A stretch of DNA of 64,000 bases from Acetobacterium sp. (GTDB taxonomy: Bacteria; Bacillota; Clostridia; Eubacteriales; Eubacteriaceae). Position numbers and translations under genes: made by a program. Below the pieces are notes generated by a model. That model was not told the origin of the DNA, searched no databases, and saw only the letters and a list, made by a program, of their open reading frames with translations. The stretch is taken from contig NZ_JAUSPS010000064.1 of assembly GCF_030652775.1 (NCBI RefSeq), positions 1 to 64,000 of the forward strand. Reading direction: 5' to 3'. Positions within the stretch are counted from its first letter, which is position 1; every line of letters begins with the position of its first letter. This document shows, piece after piece, positions 8,657 through 16,664 of the stretch.

Positions 8657-9088
8657 TTAAATGTTAATTTGCTCTAAAGCCCGATTAAGCAATTCCCTTA
8701 CCCATTGAGTAGAGTTATAATGCATTCTGTCCATGATTTCTTCCTGTGTGATCCGTTCAATATATGTCAACTGCAACACCGTCCGCAATTTCGGCATTGT
8801 CACTTGATTTAGATAGCTCGTGATCTCAGCCCGAACCTTGACAGATTCAACTACTTCGGCTTCAATCTGCTCTTGAAGGGGCGCCCATTTCGCCACCCAG
8901 TCGCCAACATCCAGACCGTCACCTCCCCGTGGCATGTCTGTGATGACGCTGGTGGTTTTAGTGGCCCTCGCAATTAATTCTTCCAGCTCGTTTTCCAAGC
9001 TGTGCGCCAGCTCCATCTGATACTCATATCCCCTGAGTATTTCATCTTTCCGCTTATCTTTCGGCCGACAAACCGCTTTATTTGACAT
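8657..9088 (-). CDS. Phage late-gene transcriptional regulator (DUF1492 / ArpU-RinA-like, sigma-like)
   Basis: I place the start at 9088 (MSNKAVCRPK), where AGAGGGGG lies upstream, giving 143 residues; a longer frame to 9172 lacks a good site. The MPRG motif in the middle is a mark of DUF1492-like proteins. The C-terminal 55 residues form a sigma-region-4-like helix-turn-helix (LQLTYIERITQEEIMDRM). Proteins of this type lie just before terS in many Firmicute phages and switch on late genes. Position and fold fit that role here; the terminator downstream suggests what it may act on. Confidence 0.82.
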   Translation of the reverse strand: MSNKAVCRPKDKRKDEILRGYEYQMELAHSLENELEELIARATKTTSVITDMPRGGDGLDVGDWVAKWAPLQEQIEAEVVESVKVRAEITSYLNQVTMPKLRTVLQLTYIERITQEEIMDRMHYNSTQWVRELLNRALEQINI

Positions 9089-9156
9089 CCGCTTCCCCCT
9101 CTGATAAAATAAATTTGCAGAGTATTCTATCGGGGCGAAAGCCCTTTTTTTATGCA

Positions 9157-9276
9157 CTATTTCCCGATCCATAGGGTCTGCCTGGATTCAAGGCATACCC
9201 TGAAGCACCCGCAAATGATTATGCCGTTGATTGCACTTTCATTTCTTTTGCATGTTGCGCATCTATTTCTGTTCAT
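9157..9276 (-). CDS. Tiny Cys-rich phage protein (39 aa)
   Basis: The ORF starts MNRNRCATCK with AGGAGG about 9 bases upstream and ends with TAG at 9157. It carries a CxxC pair and a later CGC plus Cys. It fills the gap between the 110-residue gene and the late regulator. Function unknown; it could be a small zinc-binding protein. Confidence 0.45.
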   Translation of the reverse strand: MNRNRCATCKRNESAINGIIICGCFRVCLESRQTLWIGK

Positions 9277-9278
9277 TT

Positions 9279-9611
9279 TTAAAACCTCCTAAAATTCCCT
9301 CTATTCCCAACACAAAACATCCTTTTTCTGTAGTTTTGCTTGTAACCATAGTTCTTCATATTACTTTTCATTCGGTATTCAGCCTGATAGATTTTCTTTT
9401 TCTCCGGAAGATGATCGTCAAAGTATTCGAAAGCTATTTTATTCACAAACTCAATCGTTGGAGTTAGCGCTTTTGAAACTCTTCCCCATGCTTGGGCCAC
9501 CGCTTCTGCCACTTCTTTTAATGCTTCACTTATCGAAGACGTGTCTATCTCGACTTTCCAGTCAGACCACCCAACGTCTTTCACATACGCTCGATACCAC
9601 AAACAGATCAT
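9279..9611 (-). CDS. Phage protein of unknown function (110 aa)
   Basis: A 110-residue ORF overlapping the end of the methyltransferase gene by 4 bases (ATGA-type). The N-terminus is aromatic-rich (MICLWYRAYV), the centre is a helix (EALKEVAEAVAQAWG), and the C-terminus is strongly basic (RRF end), which may bind nucleic acid. No recognised family. Confidence 0.65.
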   Translation of the reverse strand: MICLWYRAYVKDVGWSDWKVEIDTSSISEALKEVAEAVAQAWGRVSKALTPTIEFVNKIAFEYFDDHLPEKKKIYQAEYRMKSNMKNYGYKQNYRKRMFCVGNRGNFRRF

Positions 9612-11209
9612 GCACTCAACCTCAAAAATCCATTATCTTTCAGCACATTCTGAACTTCACTATCTTTCCGGCATCGTTCGTAGTTCTTTTCGCCCTGGAA
9701 ATTGTTGATCGCTTCTTTTTCATCCGGGGTTAGATTGTAGTATTCCTTCTTCCCGTACGCCGGCGGCAACCAGTTCCGCTTCTTGGCGACAAAGATGTTT
9801 AATAACTCAATAGCCTTTTCATTAGTGAACTCAATATGGCAGGTGCCCTTCTTGTAAAATGTGAGGTTAAAATACTCAAACTCAATATTTTTCGTCTGGC
9901 CGCCGTCTCTGGCATCCCTTAGTTTTTGTCTAATCCCAGAATCCGCGACAGTCTTTTTGCCTTTGCTCAGGTAACTCAAAACCTTCTCCATTTCAATTAC
10001 TTTCTGATCCGCCTTGTAATCTGGATCAAATTGGCCACTCCACGAATCATAAGCATTCAACCAGATAATTGCTTTCTTCCCGATCTTCCAGGCCTTGTTT
10101 GTCTTCCAGGCGTCATAATAAAGTGTATTTTTCCCGTCATATGCTTTGGTGGTTACGTCGTCAAAGAACGATTCTATGCCAGCTTCGATGTTACCGCTCA
10201 AACTCTGATATAGCTGTTGCTGCAATTGCCGGATATTGAACAGCGTCACATCGTATTCTGAAAATTTTTCAATCTTGCTGTTGATGTCATAATAAGCATC
10301 GGTTGTCACAATTTCGGTAATCGCCTTTAAATTAAAGATTGTTTTCCAATACTTGTGCCGGGTCCGCTTGATGAACTTATTAATCGTCGTGGCCCGATCA
10401 TCCTCAAAAGCTGGCCGCCCGTTTTCTTTTCCGACCGACAGGAGGATAAAGCACTCCTTGTTCTGAATCTCGTCCCCTGATAATAGAACCGGTGAAATTC
10501 TGAAATATTCCTCGATAAATTCAACGCCGACTTTTATTTCATATTCATACGAATCAATAATGCCCATTACTGGATCGCCGCTGATTAGAGAAGCATAATC
10601 TTTAACCAGGTCTTCATACTTCTCGGCCTTTTTCATTTTATCCAAAATCAGACTTGTGTCAGTTTTGATGATTTCAGGGAAGGTCACACTTATCAGCGCA
10701 ACCTCAACCCCTGTTTTCCTTTCGGCATCGACAAAACCATCTTCGATAAAATCAATTTCAGCTTTATATTCCTCAAGCGTTCGGATTATCTTTTTTCTTA
10801 AGAAGCTATGCGGGTTTCGGATGGTTTCGGCATTTAAGATGCAAATCACTTGGCCGCCCCGTCGTTGCTGGATCTCAATAGCCTTCATGAGGTGCTTATC
10901 GCCGCATGAAAACGGCGGGTTCATCATAATGCAGTCGTAGCTTTTGAACGTCTCAAATGTCAGGAAGTCATCGTGGATCACTTTAATGTTCTCTCCCCGC
11001 AAAATATGCTGAAACTCCGTTTCCACCTCAATTGCATCGATGGTCATTGTTTTGCATCCATTTCTTGATTCGGATAACTTTTGAACTTCCTTGACGATAT
11101 GACCTTTCCCGGCTGACGGTTCTAAGATAGTTAGGTATCTCTGAACTTTATTTATTTTGTGATACATTTCTTTAACCAAGTGGCTAGGCGTTGGGTAATA
11201 TTCATTCAT
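9608..11209 (-). CDS. Orphan N6-adenine-type DNA methyltransferase with DUF4942-like C-terminus
   Basis: Starting at 11209 (MNEYYPTPSH, with GGGAGGGG just upstream) the product has 533 residues; a longer frame to 11272 overlaps the upstream tiny gene. Residues 29-39 (LEPSAGKGHIV) form the AdoMet-binding motif and NPPF at 97-100 is the catalytic motif of amino-methyltransferases. The remaining 350 or so residues look like the DUF4942 region often fused to phage methyltransferases. No restriction partner is adjacent. It probably methylates adenine in phage DNA, for protection from host restriction or for regulation; target sequence unknown. Confidence 0.82.
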   Translation of the reverse strand: MNEYYPTPSHLVKEMYHKINKVQRYLTILEPSAGKGHIVKEVQKLSESRNGCKTMTIDAIEVETEFQHILRGENIKVIHDDFLTFETFKSYDCIMMNPPFSCGDKHLMKAIEIQQRRGGQVICILNAETIRNPHSFLRKKIIRTLEEYKAEIDFIEDGFVDAERKTGVEVALISVTFPEIIKTDTSLILDKMKKAEKYEDLVKDYASLISGDPVMGIIDSYEYEIKVGVEFIEEYFRISPVLLSGDEIQNKECFILLSVGKENGRPAFEDDRATTINKFIKRTRHKYWKTIFNLKAITEIVTTDAYYDINSKIEKFSEYDVTLFNIRQLQQQLYQSLSGNIEAGIESFFDDVTTKAYDGKNTLYYDAWKTNKAWKIGKKAIIWLNAYDSWSGQFDPDYKADQKVIEMEKVLSYLSKGKKTVADSGIRQKLRDARDGGQTKNIEFEYFNLTFYKKGTCHIEFTNEKAIELLNIFVAKKRNWLPPAYGKKEYYNLTPDEKEAINNFQGEKNYERCRKDSEVQNVLKDNGFLRLSA

Positions 11210-11336
11210 TCCTGCCCCTCCCATACTTAAACCACTCAACCAGACCAAGCCCGGCCAATGCAACCCCAGCAATCACAGCTGTGACCACTGATCCAATGGC
11301 GATGATTGTAAATGCGCCTAATGCTAAATCAGTCAT
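11202..11336 (-). CDS. Tiny membrane protein (44 aa)
   Basis: The ORF starts MTDLALGAFT and is mostly one hydrophobic helix (about residues 4-35) followed by a basic tail. Its stop overlaps the start of the methyltransferase gene and its start overlaps the stop of the next tiny ORF, so the genes look translationally coupled. One transmembrane segment is likely. Role unknown. Confidence 0.5.
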   Translation of the reverse strand: MTDLALGAFTIIAIGSVVTAVIAGVALAGLGLVEWFKYGRGRNE

Positions 11337-11424
11337 TCTTTCCCTCCCGATACTTCCGCCCATACCATCCCCAAACCGAACCTGTGATAAATGCTAGGAT
11401 TATGGTCATTACTTCAATTGGCAT
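11329..11424 (-). CDS. Tiny membrane protein (31 aa)
   Basis: The ORF starts MPIEVMTIIL and consists of one hydrophobic helix with a GWYGRKYREG tail. It overlaps both neighbours in the ATGA style. A GAGAGGTG ribosome site precedes it. Together with the 44-residue ORF it makes a pair of single-pass peptides; function unknown. Confidence 0.45.
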   Translation of the reverse strand: MPIEVMTIILAFITGSVWGWYGRKYREGKND

Positions 11425-12016
11425 TCTCGCACCTCTCAAACTCAATCACCCAGACCCATGGGTTAGCATCCCATCTGAACTCATCAAGGTCTTTTTTCTT
11501 GATGGTGGAGTCCCATACGCCAATAAATCGTTCTTTCATTGCTATAGATATGTTTTCAGTTTCTTTATTTCTCATTCCTTCTTTGTCGTAGCTACTCCAA
11601 AACTTATCTATATCCTGCAACCGCTCCACCCGAACGTCCGTGACTTTCAGGAATATTCTGGCCGCTTCTTTCGGCATGTGGATGGGTGGTCGCCACTTTT
11701 CAACTTGCCCAGTGTTTTCAAATACTATTTTATTTTTATCTTCATCAGCTTTGTACATGTAACCATTATTCCAAGGGCCAAAACTATCTGTTAGAAGCCA
11801 CGTCTCCCGCACCCAAAGAATATCGCCGACTTGATATGGCGCTTCTTTTGTCACGCCTTTTTTAGTGCAAATTGCTCCATTGTAGATTAATGCGTTCCCA
11901 AATGATTCAGGTTTTGGCTTTATCACCCGCCGCGTCACCGTCTTCCGCCCATCCAGAATAGCCTGGACCATCGCCGTATTAAACAAAATCGGCTTACTCT
12001 TCACATCTCCTTGCAT
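11414..12016 (-). CDS. ASCH-like phage protein
   Basis: A 200-residue protein. The N-terminal KPILFNTAMVQAILDG-K-TVTRR stretch and the central GDILWVRETW motif are hallmarks of a widespread phage/plasmid family with a PUA/ASCH-like fold, often mislabelled as a morphogenetic protein. Such folds bind RNA or modified bases; a precise function is not established. It lies next to two methyltransferase genes, so binding of modified nucleic acid is an idea, not a finding. Confidence 0.75.
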   Translation of the reverse strand: MQGDVKSKPILFNTAMVQAILDGRKTVTRRVIKPKPESFGNALIYNGAICTKKGVTKEAPYQVGDILWVRETWLLTDSFGPWNNGYMYKADEDKNKIVFENTGQVEKWRPPIHMPKEAARIFLKVTDVRVERLQDIDKFWSSYDKEGMRNKETENISIAMKERFIGVWDSTIKKKDLDEFRWDANPWVWVIEFERCENAN

Positions 12017-12024
12017 GATTCCTC

Positions 12025-12483
12025 CTAAAATAGACTTAACTGTTCGAATTTTTCTGGTTTTACTTGCGTTTTAACCTCGGGCAAAGTTCTTTTACACCCT
12101 GCCTTTGCTATCCATTTCTCTATTTCCTTTATCAAGAGCTCTTCGGTTTTATATCGTTCATGGCTCAATGAGGTACTCCGCCCCAACGTTGGCAACGAAA
12201 CATACATGCTGTACAAATTCGCATTTGCGCTATAATCAATATCGAACCTGATTTTCTCAAATGGGGCAAATGACTTTTTGGCTTTAAGGCACACATCCAA
12301 ACTAACTGAAACCACTTCTTTCCATTCCTTGAGAATATGATCTTTTTCAATCTCGCTATTTGGCCGATAAAAGAAAACTCCTCCTCGGTATGGTGATAAA
12401 CGCATTTCTGGATATATGCCTGGGAAAGTCGCTTCGCATCCGTACTCTTTTAATAATTTGTGGGTGTTTTGAAGTCCGTTCAT
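12025..12483 (-). CDS. Phage protein of unknown function (152 aa)
   Basis: I choose the start at 12483 (MNGLQNTHKL) because AGGAGG lies 5 bases upstream; a longer frame to 12576 runs into the C5 methyltransferase gene. The product is a soluble alpha/beta protein with a basic C-terminal third and ends in QLSLF, which resembles a beta-clamp-binding motif (Qx-hydrophobic-xx-F type). That similarity is suggestive only. No family was recognised. Confidence 0.65.
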   Translation of the reverse strand: MNGLQNTHKLLKEYGCEATFPGIYPEMRLSPYRGGVFFYRPNSEIEKDHILKEWKEVVSVSLDVCLKAKKSFAPFEKIRFDIDYSANANLYSMYVSLPTLGRSTSLSHERYKTEELLIKEIEKWIAKAGCKRTLPEVKTQVKPEKFEQLSLF

Positions 12484-12491
12484 ATTGCCTC

Positions 12492-14075
12492 CTATGAAGC
12501 CATAGTTCTTTCTACTTCCACAACATTGGCCAGCACCAGTTCTCTGGCGAATACCGGTGGTACTGCATTCCCGCACCGTTTAACCTGTTCTGTCTTGGTG
12601 ATCTTTTTTCCGTCAGAATCATAATCAATGATGTAATCCGGTGGAAAACCATTTGCGGTGAATAATTCCCGGGGATCCAGCATCCTCATACCGATGTCAA
12701 TTATTTGATAATCCGTTCCATGGACCGTCACCAATCCAAAGCGATCATGACTTACAACTGTTCCGCATGGCTCCTTTAGATCCTGGCCGATCCCCTGACC
12801 GTAATATTTTATTAAGAACGCTCTGACTTCTCCTAGATGACCGGGGCCGGCAACAATGGTATTTACTGGATCTCTGGAATCAGTGCCGATCATGTGGTTA
12901 TTCATCTGGATGATGTGTGAAGTAACCAAAGCATTATGATCAATTGCGGTGACAGTAGAAAGTGGTTCGATTAAATCCGTTCCGGCGCCCGTATAATTAC
13001 CGCCGTAATGCTTACAAATAAAAGCTTGAATTAACCCATATCTAGGGCTGCCATCAATTGTCATGATCGGTTCGTCAGTATTTTGTCCTCTGACCTCATT
13101 TTTACCTGTTTCCGTATGATATTGCGCCAATATTGGAGCTATCATCATATGCTCGTTTTTAGAAACAATTGTTGTTAAAGGATCTTTCATACTTTTCGAC
13201 CGATCCTGAGTGAACCCAGTATGACCAATTTGAGCAATGTATGGCGCTTCAACTCCAAATTCTTGTGATTTGATAATAAAAGGATCATCATTCTCTATTA
13301 CAAACTTCTGCAAACCCCTTGCTATTCGGATCATCGTATTTTCTGCCAGCGGCCGTACTGTTCGCAACCCATGTTTTTCCATAATCTCATCCTTTGTGTC
13401 AAAAATCGATGGACACGGTTTTGAAAAATCCAGCACATCTGATACCGGTGTATAAGGTCTTAAAATCCCCATTGCCACCTCTTTGCTGTTCCTGGGTCCG
13501 TGGCTTTTCGCTGGCCATGATATCGGCAACCCATCGCACCGGGAAACCATAAAGAATCGTTTTCGTTTGGTTGGTGCCCCATAATCTGCTGCTATCAATT
13601 CCCGAAATTCTACCTGGTACCCAATTATTTTTAACTGTTCGACAAAACTATTAAAAGTCTCACCGGTTTTGTTTTTATCCGGCTGGTCGTCGTCGCCCAG
13701 CGGTCCCCATGTTTTAAATTCCTCAACGTTTTCCAAAATAATGACCGTTGGTCGAACCTGCATCGCCCATTTGACAGCTACCCATGCCAGCCCCCGAATG
13801 TTTTTATCTTTCGGTTTACCGCCCTTGGCTTTTGAAAAGTGAGTACAATCCGGCGAAAACCACGCCAAATCAACCGGCTTCCCTTCACAAGCTTTAATTG
13901 GATCCACATCCCAAACACTTTCACAATAATGCTTAGTATATGGATGATTTACTTTATGCATTGCAATTGCTCCGGGATCGTGGTTGATAGCTATATCCAC
14001 TGGCCGCCCCATGGCTTGTTCAATTCCTTCGGAGGCACCGCCTCCACCTGCAAAGTTGTCAATAATCAACCCCAT
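12492..14075 (-). CDS. Orphan C5-cytosine DNA methyltransferase with repeat-bearing target domain
   Basis: A 527-residue enzyme with the C5-methyltransferase motifs in order: AdoMet loop FAGGGG (residues 8-13), catalytic Cys77 in SPDCTHF (PC is usual; here DC), ENV at 115-117, an RKR motif VIII-like segment near 165-172, and GNAV near the C-terminus. Between about residues 285 and 460 there are five units of the type (D/E)-P-x-x-T-(I/V) followed by a His- or Gly-rich turn. They sit where the target recognition domain lies. No restriction enzyme is adjacent. It probably modifies phage DNA to evade restriction. Confidence 0.92.
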   Translation of the reverse strand: MGLIIDNFAGGGGASEGIEQAMGRPVDIAINHDPGAIAMHKVNHPYTKHYCESVWDVDPIKACEGKPVDLAWFSPDCTHFSKAKGGKPKDKNIRGLAWVAVKWAMQVRPTVIILENVEEFKTWGPLGDDDQPDKNKTGETFNSFVEQLKIIGYQVEFRELIAADYGAPTKRKRFFMVSRCDGLPISWPAKSHGPRNSKEVAMGILRPYTPVSDVLDFSKPCPSIFDTKDEIMEKHGLRTVRPLAENTMIRIARGLQKFVIENDDPFIIKSQEFGVEAPYIAQIGHTGFTQDRSKSMKDPLTTIVSKNEHMMIAPILAQYHTETGKNEVRGQNTDEPIMTIDGSPRYGLIQAFICKHYGGNYTGAGTDLIEPLSTVTAIDHNALVTSHIIQMNNHMIGTDSRDPVNTIVAGPGHLGEVRAFLIKYYGQGIGQDLKEPCGTVVSHDRFGLVTVHGTDYQIIDIGMRMLDPRELFTANGFPPDYIIDYDSDGKKITKTEQVKRCGNAVPPVFARELVLANVVEVERTMAS

Positions 14076-14085
14076 GTATTACCCC

Positions 14086-14169
14086 TCATTTTTCCTCCAT
14101 CAGGCACTTAAACATACAAATTCTTATGTCCCCCGTATAATTCGAACATTCCTGGCAAATTAGTATCAT
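14086..14169 (-). CDS. Tiny Cys-containing ORF (27 aa)
   Basis: The ORF starts MILICQECSN at 14169. Its start overlaps the stop of the upstream gene in a TGATG arrangement, which suggests coupled translation. It carries a CxxC pair and two later cysteines, so it could bind a metal. It ends just before the C5 methyltransferase. It is very short, so the call is tentative. Confidence 0.35.
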   Translation of the reverse strand: MILICQECSNYTGDIRICMFKCLMEEK

Positions 14170-14666
14170 CACAACCCCATACTTTCCCGCATCGTTGTGC
14201 TTTGAGCCAGTCGTTCGGTAGTGCCAAGCTGTCCATAACTAACGCCTTGTGACCTGGCTTTATTTTCCCGCTCTGCGAAACTCACTGATGGCTTTTTAAC
14301 CTTCGCTTTTCTCCCAAAACGCTGGGCTTCTGTTTGACTGGAAACAGTCCGTTCCCGATGCGACTTTACCCACGCAACACTGGTATTATTGGTATTGATC
14401 CGCGAACACTCAACCGAGCATGTTTCAACTTTGTTATTTATTGGCAAGAATTTATTCCCGCAAATTTTGCAATTTTTGTACTCGTAGAATTGTTTAAATT
14501 CATCTCCAAATTTCTTTACAAACTTGCTGATCGTGTTATTTCCAACCCGCTTATCATTCACAATCCTGCTCATAGTTGCCGGATCGGTTCCAACCATCTT
14601 GGAAAGCTCAACATAAGTGATATTTTTTTCTTCAATGATTTCTATTACTTTTTCTTGTAATGTCAC
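14169..14666 (-). CDS. Helix-turn-helix / zinc-finger phage protein
   Basis: 165 residues. Residues about 5-50 form a small helix-turn-helix (ITYVELSKMVGTDPATMSRI). Residues 65-88 hold a Cys4 cluster (CKICGNKF, then CSVEC). The C-terminus is basic and disordered. The combination indicates a nucleic-acid-binding phage protein, perhaps a regulator of the modification block. The gene overlaps the next upstream gene by 4 bases. Confidence 0.7.
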   Translation of the reverse strand: MTLQEKVIEIIEEKNITYVELSKMVGTDPATMSRIVNDKRVGNNTISKFVKKFGDEFKQFYEYKNCKICGNKFLPINNKVETCSVECSRINTNNTSVAWVKSHRERTVSSQTEAQRFGRKAKVKKPSVSFAERENKARSQGVSYGQLGTTERLAQSTTMRESMGL

Positions 14667-14899
14667 TTCTCATCCCTCCTGTAAATTTCTATCACATTTA
14701 AAGCCTCTTTAAAGAGTTTTTCAAGCTGACCCATATTCCCGGTCAAAACTCCGTCGTTCTTCGTCGTGATAGCCATCTCGTCCTCAAATATGATATATCT
14801 CGCGATACCTTCGAACTCTTTCGATTCAATTGGCAGCCCTTCGGCTCTGTCATTGTTATAAAATTTCTTGTTGTGGATCTTTCTGAGCCCTTTGATCAT
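14663..14899 (-). CDS. Phage protein of unknown function (78 aa)
   Basis: A 78-residue ORF overlapping the HTH/zinc gene (ATGA). It has a basic N-terminus, then a beta-rich centre (ARYIIFEDEM) and a C-terminal helix. Between it and the next upstream gene, 45 bases hold only a possible very short ORF without a good ribosome site. Function unknown. Confidence 0.6.
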   Translation of the reverse strand: MIKGLRKIHNKKFYNNDRAEGLPIESKEFEGIARYIIFEDEMAITTKNDGVLTGNMGQLEKLFKEALNVIEIYRRDEK

Positions 14900-14944
14900 T
14901 GTCCACCTCCACGATTGTCACCAATACCCCTGGCTCTTTCTTAT

Positions 14945-15907
14945 TCAGGCACATTCCCAGTTTCGAATTGGTTCTTTCCATTTCTCTATCTCCAAATATT
15001 TTTTCTTATCAATCAAGATAAGTTTTCCGTATTCGCCAGGATAATATTTTTTAAAGCTTTCAAGTTTCTTGATGCTTTTTTCGTTCATCCAGCCTTTAAC
15101 TTCAATCCAAATATCAAACTCAGGCAGATAAAAATCAGGCGTGTATGATATGCAACCTTTTGTGAATTCATCGAAAACAAATTCATATTTTTCGTACTCC
15201 CACCTAATTTTTAAAAAGTTCATATATCTGGCAATATTTGCTTCCCACGAGCTTCTAAATAAAACGTTGCCAAGATCTTCACGCTCGCCGGCAATCCCCC
15301 TTGAGTATCGCGCTATTTTACTTTTTGTAGTATTAAGTGTTCCATTCTCAATTTTTGTTTGAATCATTTTTCTATATCTTTTATCAGCCATTTCTGGTGT
15401 AATTTCATCCCAATATTTTTTAACCCTTATCGATGTTTTAGCGGAAAATTCCGGGCTATGATGTTTCCCCAACATACCTTTTGGATGCTCATTTTTTGAG
15501 TTCCATTCCTTAAACCGCTTTGATATTCTCGCAGATTTTTGCTCTGGTTTTTCTCTGGTCCATCCATTTTTATGCCAAACGCCAGATTCATCAACAAACC
15601 CTTTTGTCGTTTCTTTTTTCTTGCAAGTCCTCTCGATCCCGAGTTGCTTTGCCAATCTACAGATGCTTGTTTTTTCTCGTCCAAGCTTATCGGACAGCTC
15701 TTTAAGATTGTGGCTTTTATAATTTTCTAGAATGAACTTTTTCTCTTCCTCGGTAAATTCATTGGTATTGGTGATCCCCAATCTCCATGCTTTGTTTCGT
15801 ATTGATCCAGGCGACCTTTGAAGTATTTCAGCAATTTCACCAACAGTTTTCGCTTCTGAATAAAGATTTTTCAACTTATCCAATTCAATTTGTGACCATT
15901 TCCCCAT
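14945..15907 (-). CDS. Putative homing endonuclease (NUMOD3-like DNA-binding module plus PD-(D/E)xK nuclease)
   Basis: 320 residues. Two helix-turn-helix-like repeats lie at about 5-45 and 52-92 (SIRNKAWRLGI, then SICRLAKQLGI). A NUMOD3-like segment (about 141-166, with GMLGKHHS) follows. The C-terminal nuclease core has D258 in TPDFY and E269-V-K271 in IEVKG, plus E222 upstream. That is the PD-(D/E)xK signature seen in some phage homing enzymes. It is free-standing, not in an intron, and sits between RusA and small genes. Alternatives are a resolvase or a Vsr-like repair nuclease. Confidence 0.75.
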   Translation of the reverse strand: MGKWSQIELDKLKNLYSEAKTVGEIAEILQRSPGSIRNKAWRLGITNTNEFTEEEKKFILENYKSHNLKELSDKLGREKTSICRLAKQLGIERTCKKKETTKGFVDESGVWHKNGWTREKPEQKSARISKRFKEWNSKNEHPKGMLGKHHSPEFSAKTSIRVKKYWDEITPEMADKRYRKMIQTKIENGTLNTTKSKIARYSRGIAGEREDLGNVLFRSSWEANIARYMNFLKIRWEYEKYEFVFDEFTKGCISYTPDFYLPEFDIWIEVKGWMNEKSIKKLESFKKYYPGEYGKLILIDKKKYLEIEKWKEPIRNWECA

Positions 15908-15917
15908 TTCTCACCTG

Positions 15918-16274
15918 CTACTTTCTTTTTTCTGTCACGACCACTCTTGTCTCCTTTATGCCTTTTTTATATTCAGCCGATAAAACCAAATCAATATTGC
16001 TGAAGCTGTCATCTGAGATAACTCCAAACTGCACAAGCGGATCAAGAATCATTTTCCCTGAATAATTATCCGGATCCCGGCGTGTTTTTGTTGGAAATAT
16101 ATAGTGGATATGGATTTTTGCTTTTAACATCGGTCTGTCGGGGATCATTACCATCCCTGATCGCATCAGCATTGCCCACTCTTTTTTATATTTTTGATAA
16201 TTCCAGCGATTCTCCCGGCCCATGAATTTATTATTGGACGGCGGCGTATCCGGCACGACAATAGTGATGCTCAT
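15918..16274 (-). CDS. rusA: RusA-family Holliday junction resolvase
   Basis: 118 residues. The RRDPDNYSGKMILD stretch (about 60-73) and the later ISDDS motif hold the aspartates that make up the RusA active site, and the PPSNNKF start is typical. RusA dimers cut four-way junctions during phage recombination and packaging. It lies downstream of the RecT/YqaJ/SSB block, as in many phages, and is followed by a homing-enzyme-like gene. Confidence 0.92.
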   Translation of the reverse strand: MSITIVVPDTPPSNNKFMGRENRWNYQKYKKEWAMLMRSGMVMIPDRPMLKAKIHIHYIFPTKTRRDPDNYSGKMILDPLVQFGVISDDSFSNIDLVLSAEYKKGIKETRVVVTEKRK

Positions 16275-16419
16275 CCCGCAATTCCTCCTTCAAATAAAAT
16301 TCCGTACACATCAGCACCTCGGCGTTGATGCTCACACCTTGGCAGTTCCCGCCGTTATCGGAATGGTTTTCGCAGTTATGGCAGTTAACCCTATTCATGC
16401 GGTTGTCAATCAATGCCAT
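16231..16419 (-). CDS. Small Cys-rich phage protein (62 aa)
   Basis: I place the start at 16419 (MALIDNRMNR), where it forms a TGATG overlap with the stop of the upstream gene; a longer frame to 16443 exists. Four cysteines in CHNC...C...C spacing suggest zinc binding. It overlaps rusA by 44 bases. Function unknown. Confidence 0.55.
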   Translation of the reverse strand: MALIDNRMNRVNCHNCENHSDNGGNCQGVSINAEVLMCTEFYLKEELRDEHHYCRAGYAAVQ

Positions 16420-16664
16420 CACTTCACCAGCTTTCTCCCGCACATTGGGCAGTAGTTTATTTTCAATTTGCCATTGTGATAGGATTCATCGCACCTCATA
16501 AGCAATTCCCCGTCGTTTAACTGCACTGAATAATCATCAAAATACTCAACATCTTCACCCCTGCAAAACTCGCACCCTTCTTTTGGCTTTGGAGCCAATC
16601 CCATGTTGCTGATGCCAGTCATCCATTTCCCCATCTTGTCATTGGCGTTTTCTTTTTTGCTCAT
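16419..16664 (-). CDS. Zinc-ribbon phage protein (81 aa)
   Basis: 81 residues with a first pair CEFC in the middle and a C-terminal YCPMCGRKL, the second knuckle of a zinc ribbon common in small phage proteins. It overlaps the DUF5131 gene by 4 bases. These ribbons usually bind nucleic acid or a partner protein; the role is unknown. Confidence 0.7.
   Translation of the reverse strand: MSKKENANDKMGKWMTGISNMGLAPKPKEGCEFCRGEDVEYFDDYSVQLNDGELLMRCDESYHNGKLKINYCPMCGRKLVK

Noticed and set aside
14899-14949. A 33-residue minus-strand frame starting MCLNKKEPGV
   Set aside because: Only a weak GGGA in front and half of it lies in neighbouring genes out of frame; not enough to call a gene.
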